Positions 1 through 11,220 are shown, counted from the first letter of the stretch. The stretch is 64,000 nucleotides of DNA from Haberlea rhodopensis (GCA_907163345.1 CAJQUN010000051.1:2914001-2978000), one strand, 5' to 3'. Notes: generated by a model not told the origin, from the sequence alone. Numbers and translations are program-made.

Positions 1-1205
1 CATGTATTGCAGTGCAGGCATGAGCTCTTCTCGTGTGAATTCATTTGAATCAAGATCGAATACCTCGTCCATTTTACTCATTTCTTCGTCTGCCATTAGA
101 CATTGGATTTCCTCTTCGCTTTCGCTGGATGAACATTCTCAGCTTTCTGATTCTGAGTCAGTCTGAGCCCACTTGCTGTTACCTTCCTCTGCTACCAGAA
201 CCTTTTGGGACTTCCCATGATGATTTTTATGGTCTTTGTAATGCTTCTTTTTCTTTTCATCACGATGCCTTTCTTTTCTTTCATCTTTCTTCGGTCTTGT
301 GCAGTCTGCAATAAAGTGTCCGGTCTTACCACAATTGTAGCAAGCCTTATCATTAACAGCATCGTCTTTTCTCGATTTATAGTGATGAGAAGGTTTGAAA
401 TTCCGTTTGTTCTTAGACATGAATTTACCAAAATTCTTGATAAATAATGACATAACATCATTACTTATCTGTTCGATAGATCGGAATGAGTGGTTTGGTC
501 TGGAATGGCTGCCAGTGCTTTGTTTGGTTGAGAGATGAATGGTTCTGCTTCTCCTCTGGTGATCAGTTCAAATTCATATGCCTTAAGATCTGCGAACAGA
601 TCATGGAGTTCAACTTTGTTCAGATCTTTAGACTCCCTCATTGCAATTGTTTTGACATCCCATTTCTTTGGCAATGCTCTCATTACCTTCAGAGCAATCT
701 CTCTGTTAGAGTATTCCTTGCCCAGACCATTTAGTTCATTGATAATGCCAGTGACTCTTTCATCAAACTCATTTAAAGTTTCTCCAAGCTTCATTTTTAT
801 GCCCTCAAATCTTTGTAGAGTTACAGTGAGCTTGTTTTCTTTAATCTGGTCGTTCCCTTCACATAGCCGATCTATCTTCTCCCAAATTTCTTTGGCAGTT
901 GAGCACATTTTGATCTTACTGAACATATTCTTGTCCAATGTTTTGAACAAGATGTCTTTGGCTACGTTGTCTAGATTGGCTTTCTTCCTTTCTTCATTTG
1001 TCCAAGTGGACCTTTCTTTTTCGATCATCTGAGGTTCGGGACTTAGTCCTCCTAGCGCAGGATTTACTTTTAATATTTTCATTGTTCCGTCTGTTATGAC
1101 GTACCACATATCGTCATCCTGTGCTGCCAGATGAGCTTGCATTCTGATTCTCCAATTATCATAATCTTCTTTTGAGAACATGGGAATCTTGTTGAATGAT
1201 GCCAT
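1..1205 (-). pseudogene. gag: Copia gag polyprotein, broken, 3' end outside window
   Basis: The minus-strand frame starts with Met at 1205. It encodes the plant Copia gag type (DUF4219 followed by UBN2-like), with FSKEDYDNWRIRMQAHL near the N-terminus and KEIWEKIDRLCEGNDQIKEN about 115 residues in. A frameshift around 470-495 moves the frame, after which a CCHC zinc knuckle appears at about 350-310 (CYNCGKTGHFIADC), followed by a Lys/His-rich stretch. A TGA at 139-141 interrupts a Ser/Glu-rich acidic segment, but the same frame then stays open to the window edge. Gag would form the particle and bind the RNA. The frameshift and the stop make this a pseudogene. The plus-strand ORFs opposite it are shadows. 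Confidence 0.85.
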
Positions 1206-1237
1206 CAGTCCAAGTATCTTTGATGATTAAGACAACC

Positions 1238-1250
1238 TGCTCTGATACCA
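1238..1250 (-). promoter_or_regulatory. Primer binding site, tRNA-iMet
   Basis: On the minus strand TGGTATCAGAGCA begins two bases inside the LTR edge. This is the usual plant site for priming by initiator tRNA-Met, and it fixes the LTR end at 1253 and the element's orientation. Confidence 0.9.
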
Positions 1251-1252
1251 CT

Positions 1253-2304
1253 TGTTAGGATCGATCCGAAGTGTTTAGAGGGGGGGGGGGGGGGGTGAAT
1301 GAACACTCCTTTAAAATTAATCCTTATTGATTTCTCTCGTGTTAGTGAGTGAAATCTATTTCTTAATCAACTTCTGAGCAGAACAGACCACTGAATATAA
1401 AAGTGCGGAACGGTCTGTTCTTAACTAGTAAGAACGGGTTGATGGCTCAGTACGAAATGAGAATAGACAGGATATGTTTCTGGAAGTTCGAAGGTGGTGT
1501 AATCCTTCTACGTCTCCTCTTCTTCCAATTAAGGAAGGATATACTAGAAGACTTTGAGTAATACAACCACTTGTACAACCCCGATTCAGCTGGATTTATC
1601 CCACTACCATACTGAAACTCCTAGTCTCTCGATCTGTTCAGACACAAACTGTCTGACAGTTACAATAGAATCTCACTCTACTATTTTAGTATAAATACAA
1701 AAGATAGACTGATTTTGTCTATGCACACAATGATCCTATGACGATCAAATATTACAATATGCTGCGCTTATGAAAACTTTTAGCAGTTCGGCTCAAGAAT
1801 ATCTGGACTTGTAAGCTTGTGCTGTTTTTGTTTTCTTTTCGTTTCTTGATTGATCAGTCGGCCCTTTGAGCTCTTTAGTTGCATCCTTATATAGTTGCTT
1901 ATACCAACGACATTATTTCCTTTTCTGTGCAACTCTTGACTCTGTTCAATCTCTGAACAAGCTTCAGTCTTATTTCTTTTAGGCACTTTCCATTCTGGTT
2001 TGTGCTTTCGGCGTCTGTCTGGTAGGCTCTTCTTTGTCTTCTTACATTTTAAGGTAATCTTTAGTCCTTGGTCTTTATCATCATTAATTGCATCATTAAA
2101 TGCTTCAATAAATAGCCGTTAATGATTCGGACTGAAGAACGAAGCTTATCCAACCTTGTCTGCTCTGATCTGATCTTTATTGAGCTGATCTCGTGCTTCG
2201 ATCTGGTCAGGATGGTTTACATCGATCTGTTCTGATTTTGCAATAGACCATATCGGTGTGATCGATCTGATCTATTTTGTCATCTTTAAAATCCAGAACT
2301 AACA
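1253..2304 (-). repeat. LTR of Copia element 1 (1,052 bp)
   Basis: The LTR is bounded by the inverted ends TGTTAG and CTAACA. It has a primer site on one side and, on the other, a polypurine tract (AAAAAAGGGG on the minus strand, 2305-2320). It contains a run of 16 G at 1280-1295. No second copy lies in the window, so its age cannot be estimated here. Confidence 0.8.
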
Positions 2305-2581
2305 AATTCCCCTTTTTTGATGATGACAAAACCTAACTTCTATGTCTTCTTATTCAGTCTTTAAACAAGCTTTGAATAGAATTCTTGCAGATCAATTAAG
2401 TCTTCTTTGTTCAAAATAAATGAACACTGTAAGTTGTAGTTCGGATCGATTAAGTCATTTTGTTCAAAATAAATGAACTATTCTAAATAAATGAATAAGA
2501 CTTAGATAAGTGACTGAAAGACTTTGATTTTATTGAAGAAAATCTGATAGATACATTTATATGTCTGATTCAAATAGACAT
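2305..2581 (-). other. Internal 3' end of a second Copia copy (polypurine tract side)
   Basis: On the minus strand GTTTTGTCATCATC is followed by a purine run directly next to the LTR start. That arrangement is typical of the last bases before the 3' LTR in many plant Copia elements. The stretch also holds a 53-bp tandem duplication (second unit offset from about 2390 to about 2443), whose most obvious shared part is at 2407-2425 and 2460-2478. There is no ORF. It ends where the unrelated Copia RT fragment starts. Confidence 0.55.
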
Positions 2582-3911
2582 CTATTTCTTTACGTTGTGC
2601 GAGACATTAACAGAGAAAGTTATGTCAGAACTAGTGCAGGTAATGTATTGGAGAGCGCCAATGATTTGACAATATGGAGTGACATCAATAGCCTGGGAAA
2701 CAGAAGGAGTCGACGGATTGTGAGTCATACGGGTGGCTAATGGTTTAGCACATCCATTTTGTGGCGGCGAAGAACATCCAGGATATATTTGTGTTGACAT
2801 AAGAATAACCCCTCATGGCAACGTAGAACTTCAATACAAAGAAAGTAGGTAAGGGAACCAAGATCCTTGACAACAAACTTGGTACTAAGCTGAAATGGCA
2901 CAAGAGTCACTACCAGTGATAATGATGTCATCCACATAAACAAGAAGATAAATAGCAAGTGTTCTTTGTTTGAGGAAAAACAGAGAGGTGTCAGACTTGT
3001 TTGTGAAAGGCCAGAGATAGTAGGGCGGTATTGAGAGTAGTGTACCAGGACCGATGAGCCTGTTTGAGGCCATAGAGAGACTTGCGGAGATGATAGACAT
3101 AGTCATGGTGAGCTTTGTCAACAAATCCCGCAGGTTGCACCATGTACACATCTCAGTGAGATTGCCATGTAGGAACGCACTGCTGGTATCGAGCCGACGG
3201 AGAGGCCAATGATGCATAACAGCTAAAGAGAGAATATACGTATTGTGGCTGGTTTGACAACTGGACTAAAATTTTCTTTGTAGTAGAGGCCAAGACGTTG
3301 ATGAAATCCCTTGGCGACTAATCGAGCTTTGTATTTACAATAGAACCATCAAGTTTGCGTTTGATGGGAAAGACACATTTGGAGCCAATAATGTTGTGTT
3401 GAGCAGGTGGTGGTACTAAAGTCCAAGTTCCATGGCGTATAAGGGCAGTGCATTTAGTTTCCATAGCAGTACGACAAGCCGGGTCTTTCAGATCTTGAGA
3501 AACACAGGTAGGTTTAAGAGGACCAGTGAGGGGGTGTTGAGTGGCAGTGTTGATGAGCTTTGGGTTAAAAATTTGATTCATGGACCTTGTTCGTATAGAG
3601 TGTGTGTGAGCAAATGGAGCAGCATCTGTAGGTGAAGGATCAGAGCCGAGTTCAGTCTCAGAGAGCACCGGTGGCGGCTGGGACTGAGGAGGCTGCGCAA
3701 CAGGTGGTGGTAATGGCAACGAAGGAGACGGGAGTACCGGCGGAGGCGGAGTACCAGGTGGGTCTATCTTTTCCCGAAATGGAAATACGTCCTCAATAAA
3801 CCAAACATGGTGTGATAGATAAATATGTCCAGTAGACAGATCAAGACACTTATAAGCATTTTGAGATAAAGAGTACCCAATGAAGACGCAATGCCATGAG
3901 GGAGAGTCCAA
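2582..3911 (-). pseudogene. Copia element 2 integrase C-terminus and reverse transcriptase, broken
   Basis: Minus-strand frame 3911-3318 has a proline-rich linker and the start of RT (HGTWTLVPPPAQHNIIGSK). Frames 3217-2885, 2958-2737 and 2800-2582 carry LDTSSAFLHGNL, the catalytic motif YVDDIIITGS at about 2930, DLGSLTYFLCIEV and QIIGALQYITCTSSDI. There are frameshifts between all of them. The coding sequence ends at 2582, so the RNase H domain is absent. Confidence 0.8.
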
Positions 3912-4390
3912 TTTCTTACAGAAGTAAGGTCTAAGCCATGGAAAACATAGATATCGAAAGTATGAAGCTTCAAGTAGTTTGGAGAACGCTGAAAGAGAAC
4001 ACTTAAGGGAAATTTCCCTTGTAAAACAGGTGTGGGTAGCCTATTTGTTAGGTAAACGGCAGTGGTGAAGGCAAAATCCCAGAACTTCATTGGAAGAGAA
4101 GCATGATTGAGTAATATGCGACAAGTAGTAACAATTTGGCGATGACGACGCTCTGAGGTGCCATTTTGTTGTGGAGTGTGTGGAGCAGTAGTAAGCCACA
4201 AGATGCCATTTTCAGAAAAAAAAATAGCAACGGAAAGCGAGGAATTCACCCCCATTATAAGAATAGAATTCTGAATAGAAACCTGAAAATGCTTTTCAAC
4301 AAGGCATTTAAACTGAGCAAATACATCATAGACCCGAGACTTTAATTGGAGTGGGAAATACCAACAATACTTTGAGTAGTGATCAATCAA
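3764..4390 (-). pseudogene. Copia element 2 integrase core, broken
   Basis: The minus strand holds the rve-type integrase. MIDHYSKYCWYF contains the first catalytic Asp, and TAPHTPQQNGTSERRHRQIV contains the catalytic Glu. The stretch expected to hold the second Asp is disturbed (GVNSSLSV region). The following AVYLTNRLPTPVL block is typical of Copia. The C-terminal part runs out of frame before the next segment, so this is a dead copy. Confidence 0.8.
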
Positions 4391-4597
4391 AAAAAAATAG
4401 TAACGATTTCCATTAACAGAGAGAGGTATAGAAGGACCTCAAACATCAACGTATACATAATGTCAAGGACAAACAGATATAAGGGAAGTAGCATTAAATG
4501 GTAATTGATGGCTTTTATTCAATAAACAAGAGTCACAATTCTGGAAAACAGATTGTTTAAAACTAGGTTAAACTGAAATGTTTAATAACAGAAGAAC

Positions 4598-5372
4598 TTA
4601 ATTGGAAGAAGGATATCCTAAGCGATTGTGCCAACAAAGTGCACTTGCACGTTCCCCAACTAATGCTGAAAAAGGAGCCACTGGTTGGACGGCTTTAGGG
4701 AGGTCCAAGTGATAGAATCCATTGATGCAGTGTTCGCTAATGATGCATGCCCCTATAATCAGATCCTTCACAACAAAGTGTGTTGGATGAAACTCAATGA
4801 AAACATGATTATCCTTAGATAAATGATGCACATATAATAAGTTTCTTTTTTACGGAGGACACATATAAGACATTTGATAATTGAAATGAGCGTGAGGCAC
4901 TTGGAAACGTTGAAGTGCCAACACGATAGATACGCAAACCTGTGCCATTGGCAATCTGAACCTCGTCGGTGCCATCATATTCTAAGTGTATAGAGAGGTT
5001 GTACAAATCAGAAGTGAGATTATGAGAAACCCCGGAATCAATTAACCACGGAGTTCGATCCGATGCGGGTTGCTGCTGCATGGGGGGGGGGGGGTGGTGA
5101 TTGAGTAAAGTTGGCGACGGGCTAAATCTGACTACATGTCCGAGCACCATGACCCATAAAACCATAGTATGGACATACAAGTGGTGCACGAGATTGGCTC
5201 GTAGAGGAGCCTGAATTGCGATTGCCATTTCGATTGTAATTGCCTCAACTATGTCCAGATTACCGATTCGTCCGAGAAGGATTAGAAGATTGTTGAGTGT
5301 GGTTAGAGGACTGTCCGGAAAAGTTGCGGTTGTACTGGCGTTGAGTGACAGATGCGGAATTGGCTGTATCAA
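4598..5372 (-). pseudogene. Copia element 2 protease and GAG-pre-integrase, broken
   Basis: The minus-strand frame 5372-4815 carries PWLIDSGVSHNLTSDLYNL. This is the retropepsin active-site motif of Copia elements, with Val in place of the usual Ala or Cys after DSG. The frame 4831-4598 continues with the GAG-pre-integrase motif (ALCWHNRLGYPSS). The parts are in different frames, and poly-G/poly-A slips are visible (a G run at about 5082-5093). Confidence 0.75.
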
Positions 5373-6056
5373 TAAGAGTTGTGTTCACTACATCAAGACG
5401 TTGTATATAGGTTTCATGAGCGACGAGCATATCGTGCAATTCCTCAAAGTGGAGAGATGACTCCCGAGCACGAATGGGCGTAGCAATTTCCCTATAGGCC
5501 GCACCCAGGCCATTCAGAAAATATAGAGTGATATCATTGTCGGATTGGGGACGATCGATGAGAGCCAACTCATCGGTTTTGGTCTTCACGGATTGAAGAA
5601 AAGTTGTGACAGATTGATCACCGAGCGTCAGAGTGGACAAATCATTCTTTAGGTTGCATTACGCGAGTTCAAGAGCGATTTGCAAAGTGACGAGACAGAT
5701 TCTCCCATGCTTGCACAGATGTGGAGGCGGAGCAGATAAGAGAAACGAGCTATGGCTGGACAGACCAAAGAGAGCCGATAAAATAAGTGCATCTTGACGA
5801 AGCCAATGAAGACGCGCAGTGGAGGACTCAAGTGTAGCATCGGCACTGGGACATGAACAGTGTCATTCAAATAGCTGAGAAGTCCATAGCCAAAGAGCAA
5901 GTGATGGACTTGAGCCCTCCAAGAAGGAAAATTCGAAGAGGTCAATTTCAGATGGAGTTGTAGGTGGACATTGAGAGGGATAGAGTTTACAGCCGTGGCA
6001 GAGGAGACAGTTAAAGAGGCCATAGAATCGACCAAATCTGATACCATATAAGACAA
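5260..6056 (-). pseudogene. gag: Copia element 2 gag, broken
   Basis: Two minus-strand frames (6056-5649 and 5640-5260) together resemble the N-terminal part of RE1-like Copia gag. The motif LKLTSSNFPSWRAQVHHLL is followed by a UBN2-like region with DELALIDRPQSDNDITLYFL and a segment with FEELHDMLVAHE. The likely native start is the second Met at about 6023. A frameshift separates the two halves near 5645. No zinc knuckle was recognised between gag and protease, where the sequence is Asn/Ser/Gln-rich. It is not functional. Confidence 0.8.
6037..6046 (-). promoter_or_regulatory. Primer binding site remnant, tRNA-iMet
   Basis: TGGTATCAGA on the minus strand lies just upstream of the element 2 gag start. 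It marks the junction of the 5' LTR (to the right) and the internal region. Confidence 0.7.
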
Positions 6057-6846
6057 TAAGTAATTTTGGGAATGAATTGATAATTGTATTGAATGATAAT
6101 TGTAATGCCTCGATTTGTTTTATATACATATGATATGATTATGGTGTAATTATTTCAAATGGCGATATGATAATGGGGGTTCGGGTAGAACCAAGAATGA
6201 ATTATACATGTATGAAATGATATATGGCAAGGAATGAAACATGGTGTACAATGATTTGAATAGTAACATATCAAGCAACATGAACTAGTAGGCATTTGAA
6301 TATGCATGTGAATTTAATTTGAATTGGAGTTGCATTTGAATTTGGATTTCATTTGCATGTACATGTTACTTAACATGTCATTAACTCCAAAGAACATGAT
6401 ATCAAGTGAGTTAGGGAGCTAATGACCTTATATCAAGTGATTTAGGGAGGAAAATCACATAGTTTCTCATCTTTCACCTACTAAAATCCTACACAAGCTC
6501 CTCTCCATCTCTTTCAAGTTCTTTTTGGTTTGAGCTTGGGATTCACTTGTGAATTGAGCTAGGAAGTTGTGTGAAGTGATTTCTTAATATGTTGGTAAGG
6601 AATTCATGGTTTTACACTTGAATTATGTAATTGGTGTTGATGTATGTGAGGTGGAATATCAAATGTTCATGTGAAGAATCATATCATGTTTATATGCTAT
6701 TAATTGGATTCTATGATGATAGAAACATGTTAATATGTTCCTAGAGATTGCAAGAAACATGTTGAAATGGTTAAATTCGAGTTATAGGAGAAGAACTAGG
6801 AAGATAAGCTCAAAATCGCCATGTTCTAAGTTTTCTGGACATCGGC

Positions 6847-7049
6847 GATCGATCGCTAGCTCTGTGCCGATCGATCGCCGCGACCAGAACAAAAATAAGG
6901 CGGTTAATGTATGTGGTGATCGATCGGTAAAAATGTGGCGATCGATCGCCAGAAACAGAACACTTTGGCGATCGATCGCGAGGTATGGCGATCGATCGCG
7001 AGGGGGCAGAACAGTATAGCGATCGATCGGTGAGAAGTAGCGATCGATC
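6847..7049. repeat. GATCGATC paired-palindrome array, solo LTR 1
   Basis: Eight perfect GATCGATC cores begin at 6847, 6869, 6918, 6940, 6970, 6990, 7021 and 7042. Distances within pairs are 22, 22, 20 and 21 bp. Distances between pair starts are 71, 52 and 51 bp. The linkers after pairs tend to carry CAGAACA or GGCAGAACA. Confidence 0.95.
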
Positions 7050-7344
7050 GCCAGAGCCAAAATATTGAAAAATGTTATTTTTTATAGAATTTGATTTTAA
7101 TGCCCATGATAACATGATATATTGTTGGCATTGTTGTAGCATCATCTCAAGGGACGGGACAACGAGGCAATTAGCCAGTGACGCCTAATTTAAATCGTTT
7201 GTGTCGCAGTACAGGTATGTGTCGACGTACGGAGTATAGATAGTATGTGATGATGATGTTATGGTTTTGATATCATGTGATTTATGTTAGCTTTGTGTCA
7301 TATGATTGGTAGTATCATATGCATGTACATACATGGAGTTCATA

Positions 7345-7525
7345 TGATTGGGATGGATGCCTTGATAGATATGTGTATATGCTTTGGTAAGATCATTGCC
7401 TTGATAGATATGCCAGGTTTGGTATATGCTTTGGCTGGGATCGTTGCCACGATAGATATACTACATATGCTTTGGCTTGAGAGATATACGTCTGGTTTGG
7501 GTATATACTCTGGCTATTATCACAT
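7345..7525 (+). repeat. Degenerate tandem repeat in solo LTR 1
   Basis: About four imperfect copies of a unit containing TTGATAGATATG and TATATGCTTTGG lie in tandem, with a spacing of roughly 45-50 bp. They sit downstream of the palindrome array, where the other LTRs of this group also carry tandem repeats. Confidence 0.75.
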
Positions 7526-8038
7526 ATGAGTACGGTACTATGATATGTGTTGCTAATATGAAGATGTGATGTGGTTCCACTGACATATTGAGCTGAATAG
7601 GCATATCATATTGGGCTCGTGATAATAGGGTGATTGATGAGACATGTCATGACATAGTTGCGTTTGTTGATGCATGAGACAGAGCATTCACATTGGATAT
7701 GATTATTATTGCTTTATCATTGATATTGTGTTTTGATATCACACTGAGATAGTTGTTTATCTGTACTCATGTTGTGTGAATGTCTCTGTAGGGACTTATA
7801 GATGTGGGAGGACGGGATGTGAGTCATTTCCGCTGCGAGCTAAACCACTGCCTAAGAGTTATCTTGTAGTAGGTTGTTGTTTGTACATATGATGTGTAGT
7901 GGATAGGTTTTTATAAATCCTGTAATAACTTAACTAGTATGATACTCTTAATCAGTGCTTATTCTTACTTAATTCAGACTCACATATGTATGTTAACATG
8001 ATACATAATGGATTAAGTAACGAGGGTCCCACAATAAT

Positions 8039-8708
8039 ATATCTATATATACAACTGCATGTGTTAAAGAATGACAATATTGGAAGTAAATCATTTATAA
8101 TTAATGCTAAGATTTGAGTGATAATATTTAAATCAATTATCTTGATTTGTGAAGACATGGTCGGATGGTTCCATACGTTTTTCTCATCTATGACACCAAA
8201 TGGTACGTAGTCATTGCGATATCAATACTTGCATATATAAATATATTTTCATTATCTCTCTACTCGATTTAATTGTTGGAAGTTGGAACTCATGAAAAAA
8301 TTTCAACTTGTCTTTTTTTTTTTTAAATACAAATTGGAGGGATTATTAAAAACTGGAATTGATAAAATTACCCAAGAAGCAAGGTACTCAAAAGTGAGAA
8401 ATCTTTGAGGTGGTGGATGTTGATTTTAAATGGGGTTGATAGTAACAAGTCAGCTCAATAACGTATAGATGGTTTTCCTCCCAAACATCAAAATTAAAAA
8501 ACTATTTAGTGTGGTCGAGTGGAATCAAATACCCCATGTCATCGAGATAATGATCGTTCAATATAAGCCTAAATTAAATAGATAGTTCATTTTTCCCCTT
8601 AAATCTTGTTATCTTCTTCAATAATGCACACTCTCTCTCTCGCACACTAAAAATTGTCAAGTATAATGATTGTTATGCTCTAAATTAAATACACTTGCAC
8701 AAAGGGTT
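8039..8708. other. Unassigned AT-rich stretch, possibly old LTR remnant
   Basis: The first bases should be the continuation of the Copia element 2 LTR that solo LTR 1 entered, but its outer edge could not be identified. The rest has no ORF of note, a short CT run near 8629-8641, and no recognised similarity. Confidence 0.4.
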
Positions 8709-9003
8709 TGCAATGAGTCTTCTCTTGTTTGCCTTAGTGATTGATGAGATCATGAAAGACATAAAAACGGAATTACCTTGGAACATACTTTTCGCTAATA
8801 ATGTTATTTTAGTCGACGAGACCTAGGCAGGAGTTAATGCTATCTTGGAATCAAAGAGTTTTAGAATAAGTAGGTCTAAAGCAGAATATATGGAGTGCAA
8901 ATTTAATAATCGTACATCTCGGGATCCTAATATTGTAACACTCGCGTCCAAGAGGTATCGATGAGTACCAAATTTTGATGTCTAGGTTCTGTTATCCAAA
9001 AGT
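8709..9003 (+). pseudogene. LINE reverse transcriptase fragment 1, dead
   Basis: From ATG at 8713 the frame reads MSLLLFALVIDEIMKDIK, then LPWNILFANN, where non-LTR retrotransposon RT normally has FADD. Further on comes SRSKAEYMECKFNNRTSRD, a block common in plant LINE fragments. Both catalytic Asp are Asn here. A TAG interrupts the frame after VDET, and a block of about eight residues normally found before the SKSF segment is deleted. LGSVIQK occurs shortly after, in another frame. No 5' or 3' end is visible. Confidence 0.75.
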
Positions 9004-9157
9004 TAACTTCAATAATAGTAAAATCATTGGTATTAATATTAAGGAGGAGGTATTGGATCAGATAGCACAAGACTTGAATTGCGCTAAAGGATACATAATG
9101 TTTAAATACTTGGGTCTCCCGATCTGGTCAAATCCAAGAAATGTGAGATGTGGCAGC
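9004..9157 (+). pseudogene. LINE fragment 2, part upstream of solo LTR 2
   Basis: The frame reads KVNFNNSKIIGINI, then FKYLGLPIWSNPRNV. This is the RT region of plant LINEs just after the catalytic block (usual form YLGLPIG.NPR). It is cut at 9157 by solo LTR 2 and resumes at 11221, after the duplicated target GCAGC. Confidence 0.75.
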
Positions 9158-9917
9158 TGTGATATCCCCGAAATAATTAATTACAATTTGGGCATTAATT
9201 ATGTTATGTGATTATTTTTGGAGATAATTAAATTATGTGTTAGAATTAATTATCTTGGTGAAATGCTTAGTCACATGGTAGGCGTGACCCGGAGGTGCAT
9301 TTCAGGGTGCATGTTATGCATGTTGGGGAATTGGGGGTTATCATGGTTTTATTGTGATTATTGATAATTATATGGTGAAGCATGGATTTAATTGGAATTT
9401 TGGTGCATTTTGGTAAAATGCTTATAAAATATCATGTTGGGGTATTTTATACATAATGTTAATTAATGGGGTACATGTTTACTTATAACCCCTTATTACC
9501 CCATTACCCCACTTTACCCATCACTTTACCAATTCCACCACCCCCCCCCCCCCCCCCAAATCATTCCTCCAAACCCTATTCCCTTCCATTTTCGAGTTTG
9601 ACTTCAAAGTGGAGGAGAAACCCTTGCAAAAGCTTTGTTTGTGAGATTATTGGTAGGATTTGGAGTCCTTTTGAGGTATGGATACCTCATTGGTGTTTTA
9701 AAGGTGTTTGGTTTGGATTTGAAATGGTTTTGGTTGTCTTAAATGGGTTTGTTTTGGGTTGGTATTATTTTTGGTTGGGTGTTGGATTTTTGATGTTATT
9801 AGTGTTTATATTGAAGGTATGGTGTTTTGATGTTGTTGTTGGATTGGTATTTGACTTCGAATGGATTGGGAAGGTATAAGGTTGAAAAATGACGATTTTC
9901 ATGTTGCAGGTCGCGAC

Positions 9918-10122
9918 GATCGATCGCCCAAGACGGAGCGATCGATCGCGCGCAGGCAGTGGCAAAATATAGCACTTGGCGATCGATCGTCACTTTTGGG
10001 CGATCGATCGGTGGAGCTGGTGATCGATCATGCCAAATGTGGCGATCGATCTCCGAGGGCAGAAAATTTTGGCAGCGGGCAGAGTGATCTCGCGATCGAT
10101 CGGGGCCTCGCGGTGATCGATA
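9918..10122. repeat. GATCGATC paired-palindrome array, solo LTR 2
   Basis: Cores begin at 9918, 9940, 9981, 10002, 10022, 10044, 10094 and 10115. The last one has one changed base (GATCGATA). Distances within pairs are 22, 21, 22 and 21 bp. The array starts nine bases after a predicted acceptor, TTGCAG at 9904-9909. Confidence 0.93.
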
Positions 10123-10338
10123 GCGAGACACAGAAAAATGTGTTTTTGGATTATTTTGTGGAATTTTTTGATATTGGACTATTATTGGCTCCTGATATTG
10201 GTTTGTGTGAATGTATTGAACCATCCCAGGTGGCCACACAGCCTAGGAGATAAAGTCCACAACGCAACACGTTTTGGAACTAAGGTACGTAGTGAGACGT
10301 ATGGGCATCGGACGGTAAAACGTATTTATACGCATTGA

Positions 10339-10700
10339 ATTGGTTATGCATTATGGTTGCATACATGGTCTTAGTTATGCATTATGGTTGCATACATGGT
10401 TTGGATATGCATTATGGTTGCATGTGTATATTGGATGCATTGGTGCATGTGATTCTGAGTCGAGATTGTATTTCAGTGATGAAGAATACTTGTCGCCTTC
10501 ATGTCGAAGCGATGATAGAATACTTGCCGCTGTCATATTATAGCGATGAAGAATATTTGCCGCAAATATGTCGAAGTGAAGGATCGTGCCGCTGTCATAT
10601 TACTATTGCGAGGGATATTATGCAGCTAATATGTCGAAGCGAGGGGTATTAATGCCGCTGTCATGTAAACGCGAGGGGTGTTATGCCACTGATATAATAA
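10339..10700 (+). repeat. ATGCAT repeats and GCGA/CCGC minisatellite in solo LTR 2
   Basis: Three near-identical units with ATGCATTATGGTTGCAT lie at about 10345-10425. They are followed by imperfect repeats combining CGAAGCGA, GAATACTTGCCGC and GTCATAT. The same two modules occur in this order in the E and C LTRs. Confidence 0.8.
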
Positions 10701-11220
10701 GACTGGAAATGGCCATTGGTATACATGGAATGGATGCATGTCATGACATACATTATTGGTATTATAATCCATTGATTATGAATGTGGTACAGGGACAACC
10801 AAAGGGAGCTTTTAAATGTATTAAACGCAGGAAGTGAATCGTATTTACGATTTATGCATTTGAATTACAATCATATTATTGTGAATATGGTTTATATACA
10901 TGCTCATGATTTTGGGGTTGTTCCTGTAGGTACTTTTGGGTGGACGGGCTAAGGCGGGTTGATGAGGTGAGCTAGTGAGGAGTGCTTTTGGCATAACAGG
11001 TTTAATTCTTTTGTATAGTCTATACTCTAGGAGTAGTGTAAAGCTATGTGATTAACATTCAATTAGTTGGGAATGTAATTAATCCCTTTTGGAAGTTTTA
11101 TTTTAGGCCTGTAATCATAACAGCTCAAGGCATCAACACGAACTTTATACTCTTTAGATGCATGTTAGCTCTATTTACGCCTTTAATCCGCACTTAAGGA
11201 ACTAGGATCCTTACAGCAGC

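Larger units (their letters stand above)
1..2304 (-). mobile_element. Copia element 1, 5' part (gag, primer site, 5' LTR)
   Basis: Reading on the minus strand from right to left there is an LTR (2304-1253), a tRNA-iMet primer site (1250-1238), and a gag reading frame (1205 to the window edge). The order and the gag type fit a Ty1/Copia element whose pol lies outside the window to the left. The gag is broken by one frameshift and one stop, so this copy is not functional. To its right, a polypurine tract and more internal-type sequence adjoin the LTR instead of plain flanking DNA. Confidence 0.85.
2582..6100 (-). mobile_element. Copia element 2 (RE-type), decayed and 3'-truncated
   Basis: From 6056 leftwards the minus strand reads gag, protease, GAG-pre-integrase, integrase and reverse transcriptase, in the Copia order. 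It is spread over at least seven frames with many stops. The element stops abruptly at 2582 inside RT, so RNase H and the 3' LTR are missing. A primer site remnant lies at 6037-6046, and the adjoining LTR piece (6047-6100) is interrupted by a solo LTR. Part of the LTR may resume at 8039, but its outer end could not be found. Confidence 0.85.
6101..8033 (+). mobile_element. Solo LTR 1 (Gypsy type), 1,933 bp, target duplication ATAAT
   Basis: The LTR starts TGTAATGCCTCGA and ends GGTCCCACA. It is flanked by ATAAT at 6096-6100 and 8034-8038, with no primer site after its end, so it is a complete solo LTR left by LTR-LTR recombination. It sits in the LTR of Copia element 2. It contains an eight-site GATCGATC array (6847-7049) and a degenerate tandem repeat of about 50 bp (7345-7525). 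ORFs in it are by-products of the palindromes. Confidence 0.9.
9158..11215 (+). mobile_element. Solo LTR 2 (E/C/D type), 2,058 bp, target duplication GCAGC
   Basis: It begins TGTGATATCCCCGAAAT and ends GGATCCTTACA, the same ends as the LTRs of element E. GCAGC flanks it at 9153-9157 and 11216-11220. The primer site is absent, so it is solo. Inside are a run of 17 C (9541-9557), a predicted intron (9676-9909), the palindrome array (9918-10122), a predicted donor (10285), ATGCAT-type tandem repeats (10339-10430) and a GCGA/CCGC minisatellite (about 10470-10700). Confidence 0.93.

Noticed and set aside
535..1032. 165-residue plus-strand ORF opposite the Copia gag
   Set aside because: It is the antisense shadow of the minus-strand gag, which has clear domain motifs.
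1280..1295. G16 run, and C17 run at 9541-9557, as functional elements
   Set aside because: Simple homopolymers inside LTRs, likely slippage and prone to sequencing error. Nothing links them to a function.
6735..7145. ORFs on both strands rich in DRS, SIAR and AIDR repeats
   Set aside because: GATCGATCG reads as open codons in most frames. The same false ORFs occur in every LTR that carries the array.
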